A program made the position numbers and the translations under genes. From assembly GCA_024426085.1 (NCBI GenBank), contig CP087975.1:186001-250000 (forward strand): 64,000 bases of DNA. Direction: 5' to 3'. This DNA comes from Rhizobium sp. RCAM05350. GTDB taxonomy: Bacteria; Pseudomonadota; Alphaproteobacteria; Rhizobiales; Rhizobiaceae. This document shows, in pieces, positions 9,512-20,252 of the stretch (within the stretch, counting starts at the first letter, position 1; each line of letters begins with the position of its first letter). The notes below the pieces were generated by a model. That model had not been told where the DNA came from, searched no databases, and was given only the letters and a program-made list of their open reading frames with translations.

Positions 9512-9538
9512 AGTCAAAGTTGGGAATTATAGGACTTC
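9512..9538. other. Possible TnsB-binding site at right end of element
   Basis: GTCAAAGTTGGGAATTATAG resembles the TnsB-binding repeats of Tn7 (GACAAAATAGTTGGGAACTG) in its core CAAA..GTTGGGAA. The comparison is from memory and the site is single, so this is only a pointer to where the right end may lie. Confidence 0.25.
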
Positions 9539-9596
9539 CTCTCAGGACTCGAAGCTTGCTTGGCCTACGTGTTGAGGCCAGAAACAAGGGGGAAAG

Positions 9597-9637
9597 GCAC
9601 CCGTTTTCGGATGTTCGGAAATGAAGGGGTGCTTTTT
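9597..9637 (+). terminator. Second terminator between tniQ and btuD
   Basis: GCACCC at 9597-9602 pairs with GGGTGC at 9627-9632 and is followed by TTTTT. It may also serve btuD from the other side. Confidence 0.6.
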
Positions 9638-9645
9638 ACATCGCG

Positions 9646-10410
9646 TCAGTCAAGCCGATAGTGAACATGCTGTCGTCCGTGATGCGCCGAGCGCTCGATA
9701 TAGGCCCGCACCCCAAACACATCGGCGATTAGGTCTTCGGTCAGAACCTGCTCCGGCGTGCCGGTGGCGACAACTTTGCCGTGGTGTAGGACCGCTAGAT
9801 TGTCGCAGAACATCGCTGCCAGATTGAGGTCATGCAGCGCGATGATGCTGGTGACCGGCAGCTTCGCCACCAGCGACAGGATTTCCAGCTGGTGCTGGAT
9901 GTCGAGATGGTTTGTCGGCTCGTCGAGCAGCAACTCGCTGGGGGTCTGCGCCAGTGCCCGGGCAATATGGACCCGTTGGCGCTCACCGCCTGAGAGCGTG
10001 TGCCACAACTGACCAGAGCGCTCCGGCAATCCGACATGCCGCAGCGCGTCGTTGACAGCCTTGTCGTCCGCAGCACTCCACGGCGACAGCGGCCCGCGGT
10101 GCGGCGTGCGTCCAAGCCGGACGACATCAAGCACCGTGACCTGCGCTTCGGTCGTCGCCTGCTGCTCGACCAACGCCACACGCCGGGCAATGTCGAGACG
10201 GGCCATGCCGGCGATATCGGTATTGCCGAGCGCGATGACGCCGCTCTTGACGTTGCGCAGACGGCAGATCAGCTTGAGCAGGCTGGATTTTCCCGAACCG
10301 TTCGGCCCGAGCAGGCCGAGCGTCTTGCCCGGCGCGACATCGATGCTGATGCCGTTGACGATCATCAATCCGCCGGCCGACCAATGCACATCATGGATGG
10401 AAATGCTCAA
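9646..10410 (-). CDS. btuD: Vitamin B12 ABC transporter, ATP-binding protein
   Basis: FecCD-family importer ATPase of about 254 residues at the inner membrane. Walker A GPNGSGKSS (~36-44), signature LSGGERQRVHIARAL (~135-150) and Walker B LLLDEPTNHLD (~156-166) are all present. TTG 10410 is the most probable start: it overlaps the btuC stop as TTGA, and the frame upstream of it is the shadow of btuC. The riboswitch before the operon identifies the substrate as cobalamin rather than a siderophore; the protein sequence alone could not decide this. Confidence 0.85.
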   Translation of the reverse strand: MSISIHDVHWSAGGLMIVNGISIDVAPGKTLGLLGPNGSGKSSLLKLICRLRNVKSGVIALGNTDIAGMARLDIARRVALVEQQATTEAQVTVLDVVRLGRTPHRGPLSPWSAADDKAVNDALRHVGLPERSGQLWHTLSGGERQRVHIARALAQTPSELLLDEPTNHLDIQHQLEILSLVAKLPVTSIIALHDLNLAAMFCDNLAVLHHGKVVATGTPEQVLTEDLIADVFGVRAYIERSAHHGRQHVHYRLD

Positions 10411-11459
10411 ACCGGCCTCCTCGCCTTGTAGAGAATGAGCGCGAAGGCGGGCGCTCCGAACAGCGCGGTAACGACGCCGATCGGCAGGATCTGCTGCGGG
10501 ATGATGATGCGCGAGACAATATCGGCAGCCACCATGAAGATCGCACCGATGATCGCCGATGCAGGCAGAAGACGGCCATGCGAGGGGCCGACCAGAAACC
10601 GTGCAGCATGCGGAATGACTAGCCCGACGAAGCCGATCGAGCCGACGATGCTGACCATGGCCGCGGTCATCAGCGCCGTGGCGCCAAGCAGGATGATACG
10701 CACCCGATTGATGGCGATGCCCAATGCCGCCGCCGCATCGACACCGAAGGTGAAAGCATCGAGCGCCCGTGCATAGAACATCGACACTGCAAAGCCGATC
10801 AGGGCGACCGGAGCGGCCAGATAGACATCCGGCCAACGCACGCCCGAAAGACTGCCGAGCAGCCAGAACATGACGCCACGCGCCTGTTCGGCATTGGCCG
10901 ATGTGGTGACGATATAGGAGGTCAGCGCATTGAAAAGCTGCGAGCCGGCAACGCCGGCTAGAATGATCCGGTCCGCTCCACCGCCTGCACCGGCCGCTAG
11001 CGCCGAGACCAGAATGAAGGCAACAACCGCGCCGATAAACGCGCCGGTCGAAAGGGTCAAGACGCCATAACCGAAACCCAGGATCATCACCGCCACGGCG
11101 CCTGTCGAGGCACCGGCCGAAATGCCGAGCACATAGGGTTCGGCCAGCGGATTGCGCAGCAGCGCCTGCAGTATCGCCCCTGACAGCGCCAGCGCCGCTC
11201 CGGCGCTCGCCGCCAGCAATGCGCGGCTGAGACGGTAATCCCAGACGATGCCCTGATGGATGCGGCTGAGTTCGAAGGCAGTGCCAAACAACCGGTTGGA
11301 GACGGCCTTGGCCGTCGTTTCCAGCGGAATGGAAATCTCGCCGATGGAGACGGCGAGACTGATCATGAAACCGAGCACGACGAACGACAGGATGACGAGC
11401 GCCAGGCGCGCCCACCACCTTTCGCCCATCACGGCGGGTTGGACCATCACTAGGCTCAC
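10407..11459 (-). CDS. btuC: Vitamin B12 ABC transporter, permease
   Basis: FecCD/BtuC-type permease of 350 residues, intact. Hydrophobic segments alternate through the whole length, consistent with about ten membrane spans. Family landmarks include ALSGAILQALLRNPLAEPY and the late GFVGLVIPHAARFLVGP motif that contacts the ATPase. GTG 11459 overlaps the btuF stop (GTGA), so the three genes form one translationally coupled unit btuF-btuC-btuD. Confidence 0.88.
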   Translation of the reverse strand: MSLVMVQPAVMGERWWARLALVILSFVVLGFMISLAVSIGEISIPLETTAKAVSNRLFGTAFELSRIHQGIVWDYRLSRALLAASAGAALALSGAILQALLRNPLAEPYVLGISAGASTGAVAVMILGFGYGVLTLSTGAFIGAVVAFILVSALAAGAGGGADRIILAGVAGSQLFNALTSYIVTTSANAEQARGVMFWLLGSLSGVRWPDVYLAAPVALIGFAVSMFYARALDAFTFGVDAAAALGIAINRVRIILLGATALMTAAMVSIVGSIGFVGLVIPHAARFLVGPSHGRLLPASAIIGAIFMVAADIVSRIIIPQQILPIGVVTALFGAPAFALILYKARRPV

Positions 11460-12500
11460 TGCGACAATCCGAAGGATTTAATGCCCTTGGCCAGGATCTC
11501 GATGCCGTCGATCGTGCGGATCGTCGGATTCATCGATTGCGCGTCCATCTCGACGAAACGCTTGTTCTTCACGGCATCAAGCTGGCTGGTGACGGAATCC
11601 TTCTGGAGGAAATCGATCTTCACCGCCGGGTCATCGGCCGCATAGCGGCGGCGGTCCATGGTGGCGATGACGATCACCGACGGGTTGGCTTCCAGGATGG
11701 TTTCCCAACCCACCAGCGGCCACTCCTCTTCGGTCGTCACGACATTGTTCGCGCCGAGCGTTTTCAGGATATAGGCAGGTGCGCTGTTCTTGCCGGCGAT
11801 GAAGGCATCGCCTTGTACTTCCTTGCTGGAAAACCAGAACACCACCGGAAGCGCGCCAAGCTTGGAGGCACCGATCGATGCGACGGCATCGGTTTCGCTT
11901 CTTCAGGTCGGCGATCAAGGCGTCACCGCGATCCTGGATGTCGAAGATCTGCGCAAGCTCGCCGATTTCCTGATAGATCAGATCCATCGTGAAGAGTTCC
12001 TTGCATACGCCATCGCCGCCATCGGTATTGACCTTGGCAACGCAATCGGCGGGCGAGACATAGGTGTTGATGCCGAGGCCGGAAAACTGTTCGCGTTTGC
12101 CGACCGAACCCTGCGCACCGACATGCCATTCGAATTCGGCAGCCACCAGATCAGGTTCAACGCCAGCGACGGACTCGAAACTCGGATCATTGTCAGCCAA
12201 CCGCTTGATCGTCTTGTTGGCTTCCGCAAAGGCCGGCAGGACCGGGCCAACCCAGACGGCGGTGCCGGCGATCTTGTCGGCCAGACCAAGCGAGAACAGG
12301 ATTTCGGTCATGCCCTGACCGATCGAGACAACCTTCTGCGGCGCCTTGTCGAAGCTGACGGTCTGGCCGCAATTGGTGATCATCAGAGGATAGGCGGTCG
12401 ATGCTGCGGCGGCCGGGGTGACAAAGCCCGCAATCGCAAAGGCAGCTGCAGAGAATGGCGCCAGAACGCGGGAAAGATGAATAGTGCGATTGGTGGACAT
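11456..12500 (-). CDS. btuF: Vitamin B12 ABC transporter, periplasmic binding protein (frame broken)
   Basis: Class III periplasmic binding protein with an N-terminal signal peptide (hydrophobic stretch then TPAAAAS). The first frame covers residues 1-~200, including QKVVSIGQGMTEILFSLG. An extra C at about 11897 (AAG AAG C GAA) throws the frame; the other frame then gives the C-terminal lobe (LGANNVVTTEEEWPLVGWE) to the end at 11456. Joined length is about 347 residues, normal for the family. It is the first gene after the cobalamin riboswitch. Confidence 0.82.
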
Positions 12501-12771
12501 GGGACCTTCTTGAAACGGAATTCCAGGCCGGGCGGCGATGCGCGCGGAATTGAAAGATGGAGAACGGCAGCGTTTCGTGCCTGTGCAAAAGCGCTTACGG
12601 GCTAGCCGGTTTGCTTCGACGCTCCGAGGCAGTCTGCCGGTCGCTCAGGGATGGGCGGAGAATTCCGTTTGGGAGGAAACGGCGAGAGAACGCCGGATGC
12701 GGCGGTCGAAATCAAACATGATGGCTCCTGTTCCGGGCAACCCCGCCCGGGAAGTTGGATGTTGCTTTCGA

Positions 12772-12950
12772 CGGCAGGTCTCCTGGCTCGCGGATATCTG
12801 CCGTTCGCCTGCCTTCCCGAAAGCCCCAAAGGGCTCTCAGTGGCATGGCACTTCAAAGAAGCGCCAGATGGCGATCGGCAATCCGCTTACAGTTGCGGGG
12901 GCAGCCACGGTCTTGGTCCCTGTTGGGTCTTCCGCACCGTGTTCCCTATT
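12772..12950 (-). promoter_or_regulatory. Cobalamin riboswitch upstream of btuFCD
   Basis: Read on the minus strand it has the conserved parts in order: GGGAA with a CGGTG-type helix at the 5' side, GCTGCCCCCGCAACTGTAA, GCCACTG, GGGAAGGC and the 3' B12-box region CCAGGAGACCTGCC. Binding of adenosylcobalamin normally switches the downstream genes off. About 270 bases separate it from the btuF start, enough for an expression platform. Confidence 0.95.
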
Positions 12951-13042
12951 AATCCCCTCGAAGTCATCCATCGGGGAACCGTCTGATGTCACTTAGTCCG
13001 AGCGTGGCGGCGGCGTCAAGACGATAGCACGCCCGTCCCGGG

Positions 13043-13835
13043 CTACGGCATCAACTGACCGCCATTGACCTCGAGGATCCGGCCGGTGACATAGCCGGAG
13101 AGCGTCGGGGATGCGAGAAACAGATAGGCGCCGACGCATTCTTCCGGCGTGCCGACCCGGCCTTGCGGAACAGTCTTGCGTTGGGCATCCAGCATTTCCG
13201 GGCTCGTATAACGGTCATGGAACGGCGTTGCGATAACGCCAGGGGCAACAGCGTTGACGCGGATATCGTCGCCGGCAAATTCCTTGGCGTGACCGCGGGT
13301 GATCGTCGAGACGAAACCCTTTGAAGCTGCATAGAGGATGGCGCCGTTGCCGCCGCCGTTACGGGCAGCGATCGACGTCGTGTTGATAATAAAGCCGCCC
13401 TGTTTCTTGAGCCACGGATGCGCAGCGCAGGTTGCGGCCAGCACGGAACGGGCATTGAGGTCCATGACGCTCGTAATGTGCGTCACTCATCTCGGCCGTT
13501 GCCACACGGCCGAGCATGCCGCCGGCATTGTTGATCAGCCCATCGAGCCGGCCGAAATGACGGGCGGCCTCTTCGACCACCCTCTCGGTCACGCCGTCGG
13601 CGGAGACGTCGCCCTGAATCAGAACCGCCTTGCCGCCCACGCTCTCAACGTCAGCGAGGAGGTCCGTTGCTGCCTGTTTGCTTTCATTGTAGTGGATCGC
13701 AACGCTCGCGCCTTGTGCGGTAAACGCACGGACAAGCGCCGCGCCAATGCCGGTCGAAGCGCCCGTGATCAGGATCGCTTTCCCATCGAGATCGCCAATG
13801 CGTATCCCGTTCCATTGTCCGTTAAGGCCTGCCAT
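13043..13835 (-). CDS. Short-chain dehydrogenase/reductase (frame broken)
   Basis: Classical SDR of about 264 residues. The NAD(P)-binding motif is TGASTGIG (~25-32), NNAGG follows at ~105, and the active-site pair lies in the second frame as YAASKG (Tyr-x3-Lys), with IINTTSIAA giving the catalytic Ser region. The frame breaks near 13469 (GAG C GTC), and the joined protein reads smoothly into VMDLNARSV. Substrate is unknown; FabG-like ketoreductases and glucose/sugar dehydrogenases share this layout. It stands alone between the btu riboswitch and the Gly-rich protein. Confidence 0.78.
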
Positions 13836-13945
13836 CTCTCATCCCCGATTGTCGCGACATCGTGGCTGGGAGAATAGCGTTCAGAAACAGGATTTGCCAG
13901 TGCCGTCCGAAGGCAAAACCTCCGGACGGCGAATGCATTGGATAG

Positions 13946-16535
13946 TCAGCGGCGGAAACCGCCACCGCCATGGAAGCCGCCCCCACCGTGGAAGCCCCCG
14001 CCGCCATGGAAACCGCCGCCTCCAAAACCACCGCCGCCGCCGTGGAAGCCACCACCGCCAAAGCCACCGCTACGCTGGAAATCGCCACCGTCAAACCCGC
14101 CCATGGAAGGGCGGCGGATCGTTTGTTGCTGGAAGGCGCGCTGATTGCCGATCTGACGGCCGGCACGGTCGAGGCCGAGATTATCCGGCGCGACGGAGCG
14201 ACTGCGATTGCTGTTGGCCAGAGGTTTGATCGCATCATGGTTCTGGCCGATTTGCTGGGTGACATCCGGATGCTTGGCGGCAAAATTCTCGCCATGCTGC
14301 TTCAGATTGTCGGTCGATGGCTTCTGAACGGGATCCCAGCCGTCTGGCGTGTGCTTCTGCCATTGGCCATTGTCACGGCGATAGACGTTGCCGTCACGGC
14401 CGGCATAGATATCGTTGCCCTTGCCGCCTGCGACAAAACCATGGTTGCCATCGGATGTGCGCCAATGGACGTTGCCGCCCGCCGCGTTCGTGCCGCCGGC
14501 AATATGGGCAAAGTCCGAGCCGTGCTTGACATTGGCCGAGCCCCAGGAGCCGTAGACATTATGGCCGCCGCGCGCCATCACGCCATTTCCGGTGCGCGGA
14601 TTATAGGCGGCGATAAAGCCGCGCTCTCCGGCCGGGCCTGATATCGCACCGCCCCGGATATAGGTGCCGGTGCGTGGATTGTAGGCCGCGCCGCCAGCGA
14701 TACCACGATAGGGACCATAGGCATAACCATAGCGGCCGAAGGTTCCGAACGCAGGATTGTAGAAGGCGCCGACGCCATAGCTGACAGGACGCGGATAGTA
14801 CGGCACATAGCCGCCGCCGGCCCAGCCGTAATCCCAGTAGTCGTCATAGGCCCAGCCGGTGCCGTAGACGAAGGTGTCCCAGGCCAGATAGGCGCCGAGA
14901 TAGCCCATCGTATAGCCATACCAGACCGCATCCGGCTCGCTCTTGTAAACGCGCACATAGGTGGCGTTATAGACCGGCGAGGACGGCGGAATTTTGTAGA
15001 TCTCATCCGGCACCGCTTTGGCGACCGCGAACGGGCCGGTCGGGCTTGCGCCCTCGAACCAGACGCCGTCCTTGAGCACAAAATACTTGTCCCCGACCTT
15101 GATGACCTGTTCGTTGGTATTGATCGCATAGGAGAGCGAGGTGCCGTCGATCGGCTGGAAATTCAGCGCGCCGCTATAGGAAACATCGACCTTCACCAAT
15201 CCGTCGGTGGAGACACGGGCCGTTTGCGGAATGCTGGCCTTCAGCCGCGCCTCGGCATTTTCCGATGTGCCCGGCACCGATGCGCGCACTGCATAATAGG
15301 GTGCATCATCGGGAATGTTCTGGAAGTCGGCCGGCAGTGTCGGCGTTGCGAATGTCCAGGGACCGTCGAGCGCTGCGGCTGAGAACCAGCGGCCGGACAG
15401 AAGCACGTACCATTGCTTGCCCTTTTCGTCATAGAACACGTCGCTGGCGGAATTCGACGCCCATTTCAGCGCGGTTCCCTTGACGGTGTCCAGCTTAGGC
15501 TCGCCCTCGAACTGAATCAGTTCGGCCGGCGTTTCCGAATAGACCACCTTCGGCAGTTTGTAGCCATCGACGACGGTCAGCGGAATGGCGGTACGTGCAG
15601 CCTTCCAGCTGTCGTCGTCGGGAAGCTTGGTCAATGCGTCGGGGAAGCGCTGTCGCGACCTGCCAGCCGGTCGCCGGATCCTTCGAAGTCAGCCAGGTCT
15701 TATCGTCGCGCAGGTAATAGCTCTTGTCGGCATTGTCCTGAAACAGGTCCCAATTGGTATTGACGGCAAAAGATAGGCCGGTGACGCCCTTGACGGGAGC
15801 AAGCACCGGCTTGCCGTCCATCTGGAGAAGAATGGCCGGTGTCTCACTGATGAAGATCGGCGGCGGATCGGATTTCAATCCCTGGACATCGTCCATGCGC
15901 TTGTAATCGGCAAGGCTCGCCGTCAACCGCTCCTCGGGATAGGTCAAGTCACCCGACGGCATCAACTTGCCGACTTCGAGCGACAGATCGGAAATCTGGC
16001 TGCAGGTCGAGCGCCGAAAAGTTGATTTCCGTCGCCTTGATATTGCTGAGGACGACCGTCCCGGCCTCGGCATCGGAAGCCGTATCGGCGCTGACGCCGA
16101 TCACCCCGAAGATAGGCTTTGCATCCTTGGTCGGTTTGTATTCGGTGGCGATCAGCGCTGAGAGCGTGGTGAAGTTCGCCCAGTCAGTCATCTGTGGCTG
16201 GTAAAGCGTGATCTCGGCACCGCCGTCGGTGCTATAGACGCGGGCCAACCCAGCCGGTCCGTCGTGGCGTCGGCCTGGTTGAGATATTTTCCACTCACAA
16301 AACCCTGTTCGCCTTTGACAGACACTGCGCACCAGGCGCCGCTGTCGTCGCACTCACCAAGATCGACAGCGGTTCCCTCGACAAGCTGGCCGAGGCTGCC
16401 AAATCCCGTGCCCGGGCCTGAGCGAAAATTCACGTTCGCCGTGGTGATGGCCGGCGCCGCCAAAGCGGAGCCGGCCATCAATGCGGCGGTCATCAACACA
16501 AAACCAAATCTGACCATCGTCTTCATCCTTGTCAT
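13946..16535 (-). CDS. Secreted SH3-domain protein with Gly/His-rich C-terminus (three frame breaks)
   Basis: Large envelope protein of about 860 residues when joined across breaks near 15641, 16001 and 16262. It starts with a signal peptide (hydrophobic run ending GSALAAP), then a bacterial SH3 domain (VNFRSGPGTGFGSLG and VSVKGEQGFVSGKYL). The long middle part has repeated YYAV/WYVL-type blocks with SETPA motifs at two places, suggesting an internal duplication. A Tyr/Gly region (YDDYWDYGWAGGGY) leads to a low-complexity tail of FHGGGG repeats. Similar proteins are common in rhizobia without a known role; a surface or wall-associated role is inferred. Confidence 0.65.
13950..14080 (-). repeat. 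Tandem GGNGG-coding repeat in the C-terminal tail
   Basis: The DNA is a tandem array of short units coding for FHGGGG / FGGGG, read on the minus strand as the last ~45 residues of the SH3 protein. The repetition is at both DNA and protein level and could vary in copy number. Confidence 0.75.
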
Positions 16536-16587
16536 GGGTATTGAATGTCGTTCTGAAGCGGGCAATCGGCTATTTCGCATCATCCCT

Positions 16588-18047
16588 TCATCCCTTCACC
16601 GCTTCGATGTTAGGCAGCTTCCAGGACCGGTCGAAATAGGGCTGCAGCGGCCCATAGAGCCGGAAATAGGCAAACCAGGCCTTGCCCGGAATTGTCGGTA
16701 TCCAGTTCTTCTCGTGGCCGGAGGGTGCCGTCGGACCGAAAATAGAGATCGTAGGATCCATCGGCATTCTCGACGAGGTCGGCCCGCGACGACTTGTCGG
16801 CAACCTGCTGCGGATTGTCGATCAGCACCCGCGTCAGGGAATCATAGACCGTCACCGACCAGAACAGTTTGGCCGGTGCGTCGCCCGGAACAGTCAGTTT
16901 GTAGGCCTTGCCGCCATCGAACCAGTTGCCATCCGCATCCTGATGCGCACCGAGATAGGCCTGACCGACGCCCGGCATCTTGGTGACCATGCCCTTGGTG
17001 GTCGTTACCGCCTCATAGAAATATTTGGCCCGCTGATCGAGCTGGGTATAGCCGTCCGCCTCCTGGAACGGATCGAACATGATCACATAGTCCCAGTTGC
17101 TGTCCGGGCGATAGCGAGCATCCGGCTCGCGCGTCGCAAAGGAATTGGCCTGCGCCATCAATTCGCCCATACCAGCGCCGTCGGTGAGGAACTTCTTCTG
17201 GCGCTCGTCCGGATTGAACGGCTTGCCTTTTCGATACCCAAAGGGCGAAGCATGGCCATGATCATCCGGTCGCGCTCCATCACCGGCTCGCGCTGGACGA
17301 TATCATTCAGCCTTTCCCAATAGGCAAAGCCGCGGCGGCACCTGGCTCCAGGCCCGGCCTTCCGGCCGGATCAGTTTCGTCGGTTTCGGATTGTCCTTTT
17401 CCGAGAAGGGATAAAGTTTGACGGCTTCAATCAGGGCCTTGGCCTTGGCCGGGTCGGGATCAAGGACGCGGCAGGCGAAAAAGACGTTGTTGGTCGGAGA
17501 CTGGATGACTGTATAGTCCTTGGCATCGGGCGCCGTCTGGCCGGGGCCGACGACCAGATACTTGCCGCCCTCGCCCTTGTCCGGTCCGGTTTCACCCATA
17601 TCGGTCAAAGGCCGCTGCCAGAAATCGCCGACGCCGCCGGCTGTCGCGCCCTTCGGATAGTCGATCACCAGCGGCCCGGTCTTGGACAGGTCCGGAAAGC
17701 CACCGATATAGGGCGTTGTCGCATTGGCGGTGAGGATGCCGAGCTTGTCCTTGACGCTTTCGTAGATCACTAGATCGGTGTCTTCAGCTCCAAGGGCTGC
17801 GCGGGTGGACGCCTGCCATTCAGGCGAAACCGACGATCGGCATCGCCCAAATATAGGCCTGGGTAGCACGCTGGAAATCCATCTCGTCATAAAGCTTGCC
17901 AATCGTCGCATTGTCGGCCGGCAGCCCGAAGGAAAGCGGAATATCGCCCATCGGGGTCTTGGCAACGCTGCCCCCGGCAAAGGCCGCCATCGGCAGGGAC
18001 CATGCCATCACTGCGGCCACAGCCGTCGCTTTCCAGTTCGTCTTCAT
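16588..18047 (-). CDS. DUF1254/DUF1214 family secreted protein (at least four frame breaks)
   Basis: Signal peptide at the N-terminus from ATG 18047 (WKATAVAAVMAWSLPMAAFA). The DUF1254 region follows (YIWAMPIVGFA then EWQAS), and the DUF1214 C-terminus is clear (LFWSVTVYDSLTRVLIDNP, then a Tyr-rich ending). Breaks lie near 17820-17822 (a T before GAA), 17337, 17228 and 16741. An in-frame ATG at 18080 would add 11 residues. Joined length is about 486 residues, normal for the family. It is a paralogue of the fragment at the left edge. Its biochemical function is unknown. Confidence 0.75.
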
Positions 18048-18286
18048 CACAGTCTTCGCTTTCGCATTCTTGGGCATCATTACACTGCCACTGGAATGGG
18101 CCGAGCTTCAGCAAGGCAGGCTACCCGCCTTTCATTCCATCAGCTTTATCAAACCTGAACCTTGGCACCGTTGCACGACGGTGCGTTGAATCAAGTACGT
18201 TACAGTTACTTTTACAAAATTTGGAAATCCGCACGACGTCGGTCCAGCCTGAACGCAGGCTGAACTTCCCCAATTCGACTGTGGTC

Positions 18287-20052
18287 TTAGGATTTCTGTG
18301 CCGTCGCCTTCAGCACACCGATCTCGAGAAGGTCGCTCATCTCAGGCGTGAAATGACGCGCACTCATGCTCTTGCGAAATGTTACGTTAAAATCGGCACG
18401 ACCCGCTCCGAGACGTTCGAAGGCCATCCGCGCATTGTCAGCCCTTCCCAGGTGGCCGGCCGCAGCGGCCTGGACGGCATTTGCCGCATAATCATCCGAA
18501 AGTTTCAACTGCTGCGAGAGCGCCAAGGCATCTTCAGAAGCGCCCGAGGCGGTAAGCATCCAGCGCGCGGGTCAACAGGCCGTCGGATACACCATTTCGG
18601 TCCATTTGCGCTGACCGCGCGGCAAGATCGGCGCCCTCCTCCCAGCGTCCGGCAGTAAAGAGATAGAGCCCCAGCCGCGCTGCGACGTCGCTGTTGTTCG
18701 GATTGAGTTCCATGGCCACGTACCCCGTTTCGATCGCCGCCTGGATCTGCCCCCGCACGAAACTGGCTGATCATCAGCGCGTACCTGCTGCGGTCGGAAA
18801 ATGGCGAACGCTTCACCGCGTCGCCAGCCAGGCTTTGCGCGTGGGCGGAAAGGTCCGTCGGATCATCAACCAGAATCCAGTGCGAGCAGGACGATTGCCA
18901 ACTCCGCGTTCGCGCCGGGATCGTTGGGTGCGATAGCCAACGTCCGTTCAAGGCAGCTGCGAGCATCCATGATGCCCGCCTCATCCCCCTGGTCGCTCGC
19001 CACGATTGCCCTAAGGATGCAACCGTTGCCAAGCGAGGGTGCTCCCAGTTCGCGGAGTGTTTCAATGGTATTGATGACGCCACGGGTACCAACGAGCGTC
19101 CGCGCCAGCCCATTCGCCAAGTTCCAGCTCGGCGACGAGGAATCCGTGTCAGGTTGTGGCGTCGGTTCTGATACCCGATTGCAGAACCTCACCGGTCGAC
19201 GCATCCCTGACCTGCCACCAGACGGAGCTGTCCCTCCCCTTGCCTTCGTACTTGAGAGCGATACGGTAGTCATCGGCCGTCCGCTGTCCGCGCAGGGCCG
19301 ATACGAGTGTCGGGCCTGTCCATTCGCCCATCGACGCCATCGCCGGTCTGTCGTCGGGAGATGCAAGCCGAACGGTGTGGAATTGGGATATCGCCACCAT
19401 CAGATAATCCCGCATCTTCTCGACTTCGCGTTCCGGCGCATCTCCATCGCTGTTCAAGGCTATGGAAATCAAAGGCTTGTGCTTCAAGGCGTTTTGCTTC
19501 CAGGCATCAAGGCCCATCGTCAGCGCATAGGTGGCAATGCCAAATCCGACCAGCAACCAGGCCAGAGCGAGGCCCGGTGCTCCTCCCCAAAAATCGCCGA
19601 CTTGAGCCCTCCTCCACGCTCGGCGCATGATCGGGCACATCCGGCTCGGCCGCTTCGGCCGGGAGGCTGCTCCTGTCGTTCGGCGCCATCCGTGTGAAGA
19701 CCGGCACATACCGGCCGCGGGGAAGGTCGACACGGATGCCGGTGTCGCTTCCATGCACGTCATAATACTGCGTCAGCGCCGCGCGCAACCGGGTCGCCTC
19801 GATACGCACGATCGGGTCGATCGAAGGATCGAAGTTCGTGGGACGGCCGAACACATCGACCGCGATCGCATAGGCCTTGATCGCCTCTGCCCTGCCCTCG
19901 AAAAATTCGGATGCAATGAAGCGAAGAAAGCTTTTGTTGCGCTCTGGAGATTGAAAGAGGGGATCGGTCAACAGCCGGTCAATCTCCGCCTGCGCATCCA
20001 CTTGGTCAATTCGTTCGCAGAATGGTCGGTCGATGTTACGCTCGCCGCTCAT
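18287..20052 (-). CDS. Membrane protein with N-terminal regulatory domain and C-terminal TPR (about five frame breaks)
   Basis: From ATG 20052 the N-terminal ~150 residues match a domain common in rhizobial regulators and cyclase-like proteins (FLRFIASEFFEGR, IVRIEATRLRAAL, DLPRGRYVPVF). One membrane span follows (LAWLLVGFGIATYALTM), then an alpha/beta region and TPR-like helices to the end. Breaks fall near 19605, 19149-19151, 18890, 18752 and 18534-18536. Two of them are a T placed in front of GA codons. Joined length is about 587 residues. The enzymatic cyclase core is not recognisable, so I do not call it a cyclase. The relic at 1305-1816 may come from a distant relative. Confidence 0.55.
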
Positions 20053-20252
20053 GCTTGCCCCCAAGCTTTCAACTTAAGGTCACATTAACACACCAAACTG
20101 GAACAGCGGTCAAACGCTCTTTGCTGAAGATTCCCGTTTGCAAACGCTAAAAATTCCGTTGACTGTTTCAAAATTGATAATTTGTCGCAGAGTTGTCCTA
20201 GATTGGGATGAATTCAAAAAAATACAAAATAAACAAAGGGATACAAGGTGTC

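Noticed and set aside
3361..9640. CRISPR-associated transposon (CAST)
   Set aside because: No Cas gene, repeat array or crRNA-like element was found near the Tn7-like module, and TniQ is of the long type.
9646..11418. A 590-residue frame suggesting a fused permease-ATPase
   Set aside because: The N-terminal two thirds is the out-of-frame shadow of btuC; the ATPase starts at TTG 10410 with the usual TTGA overlap.
9646..12500. Siderophore or heme importer
   Set aside because: The ABC genes fit the FecCD family in general, but the cobalamin riboswitch directly upstream makes vitamin B12 the better substrate call.
13950..14080. Tandem short repeats that could suggest a CRISPR-like or satellite array
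   Set aside because: The repeat unit is only about 15-18 bases and codes in frame for Gly-rich FHGGGG units of the SH3 protein; there are no unique spacers.
13970..14641. 223-codon plus-strand frame opposite the SH3 protein
   Set aside because: Composition (Ala/Thr/Arg runs) is that of an antisense shadow of a Gly/Tyr-rich protein; the minus strand carries recognisable domains.
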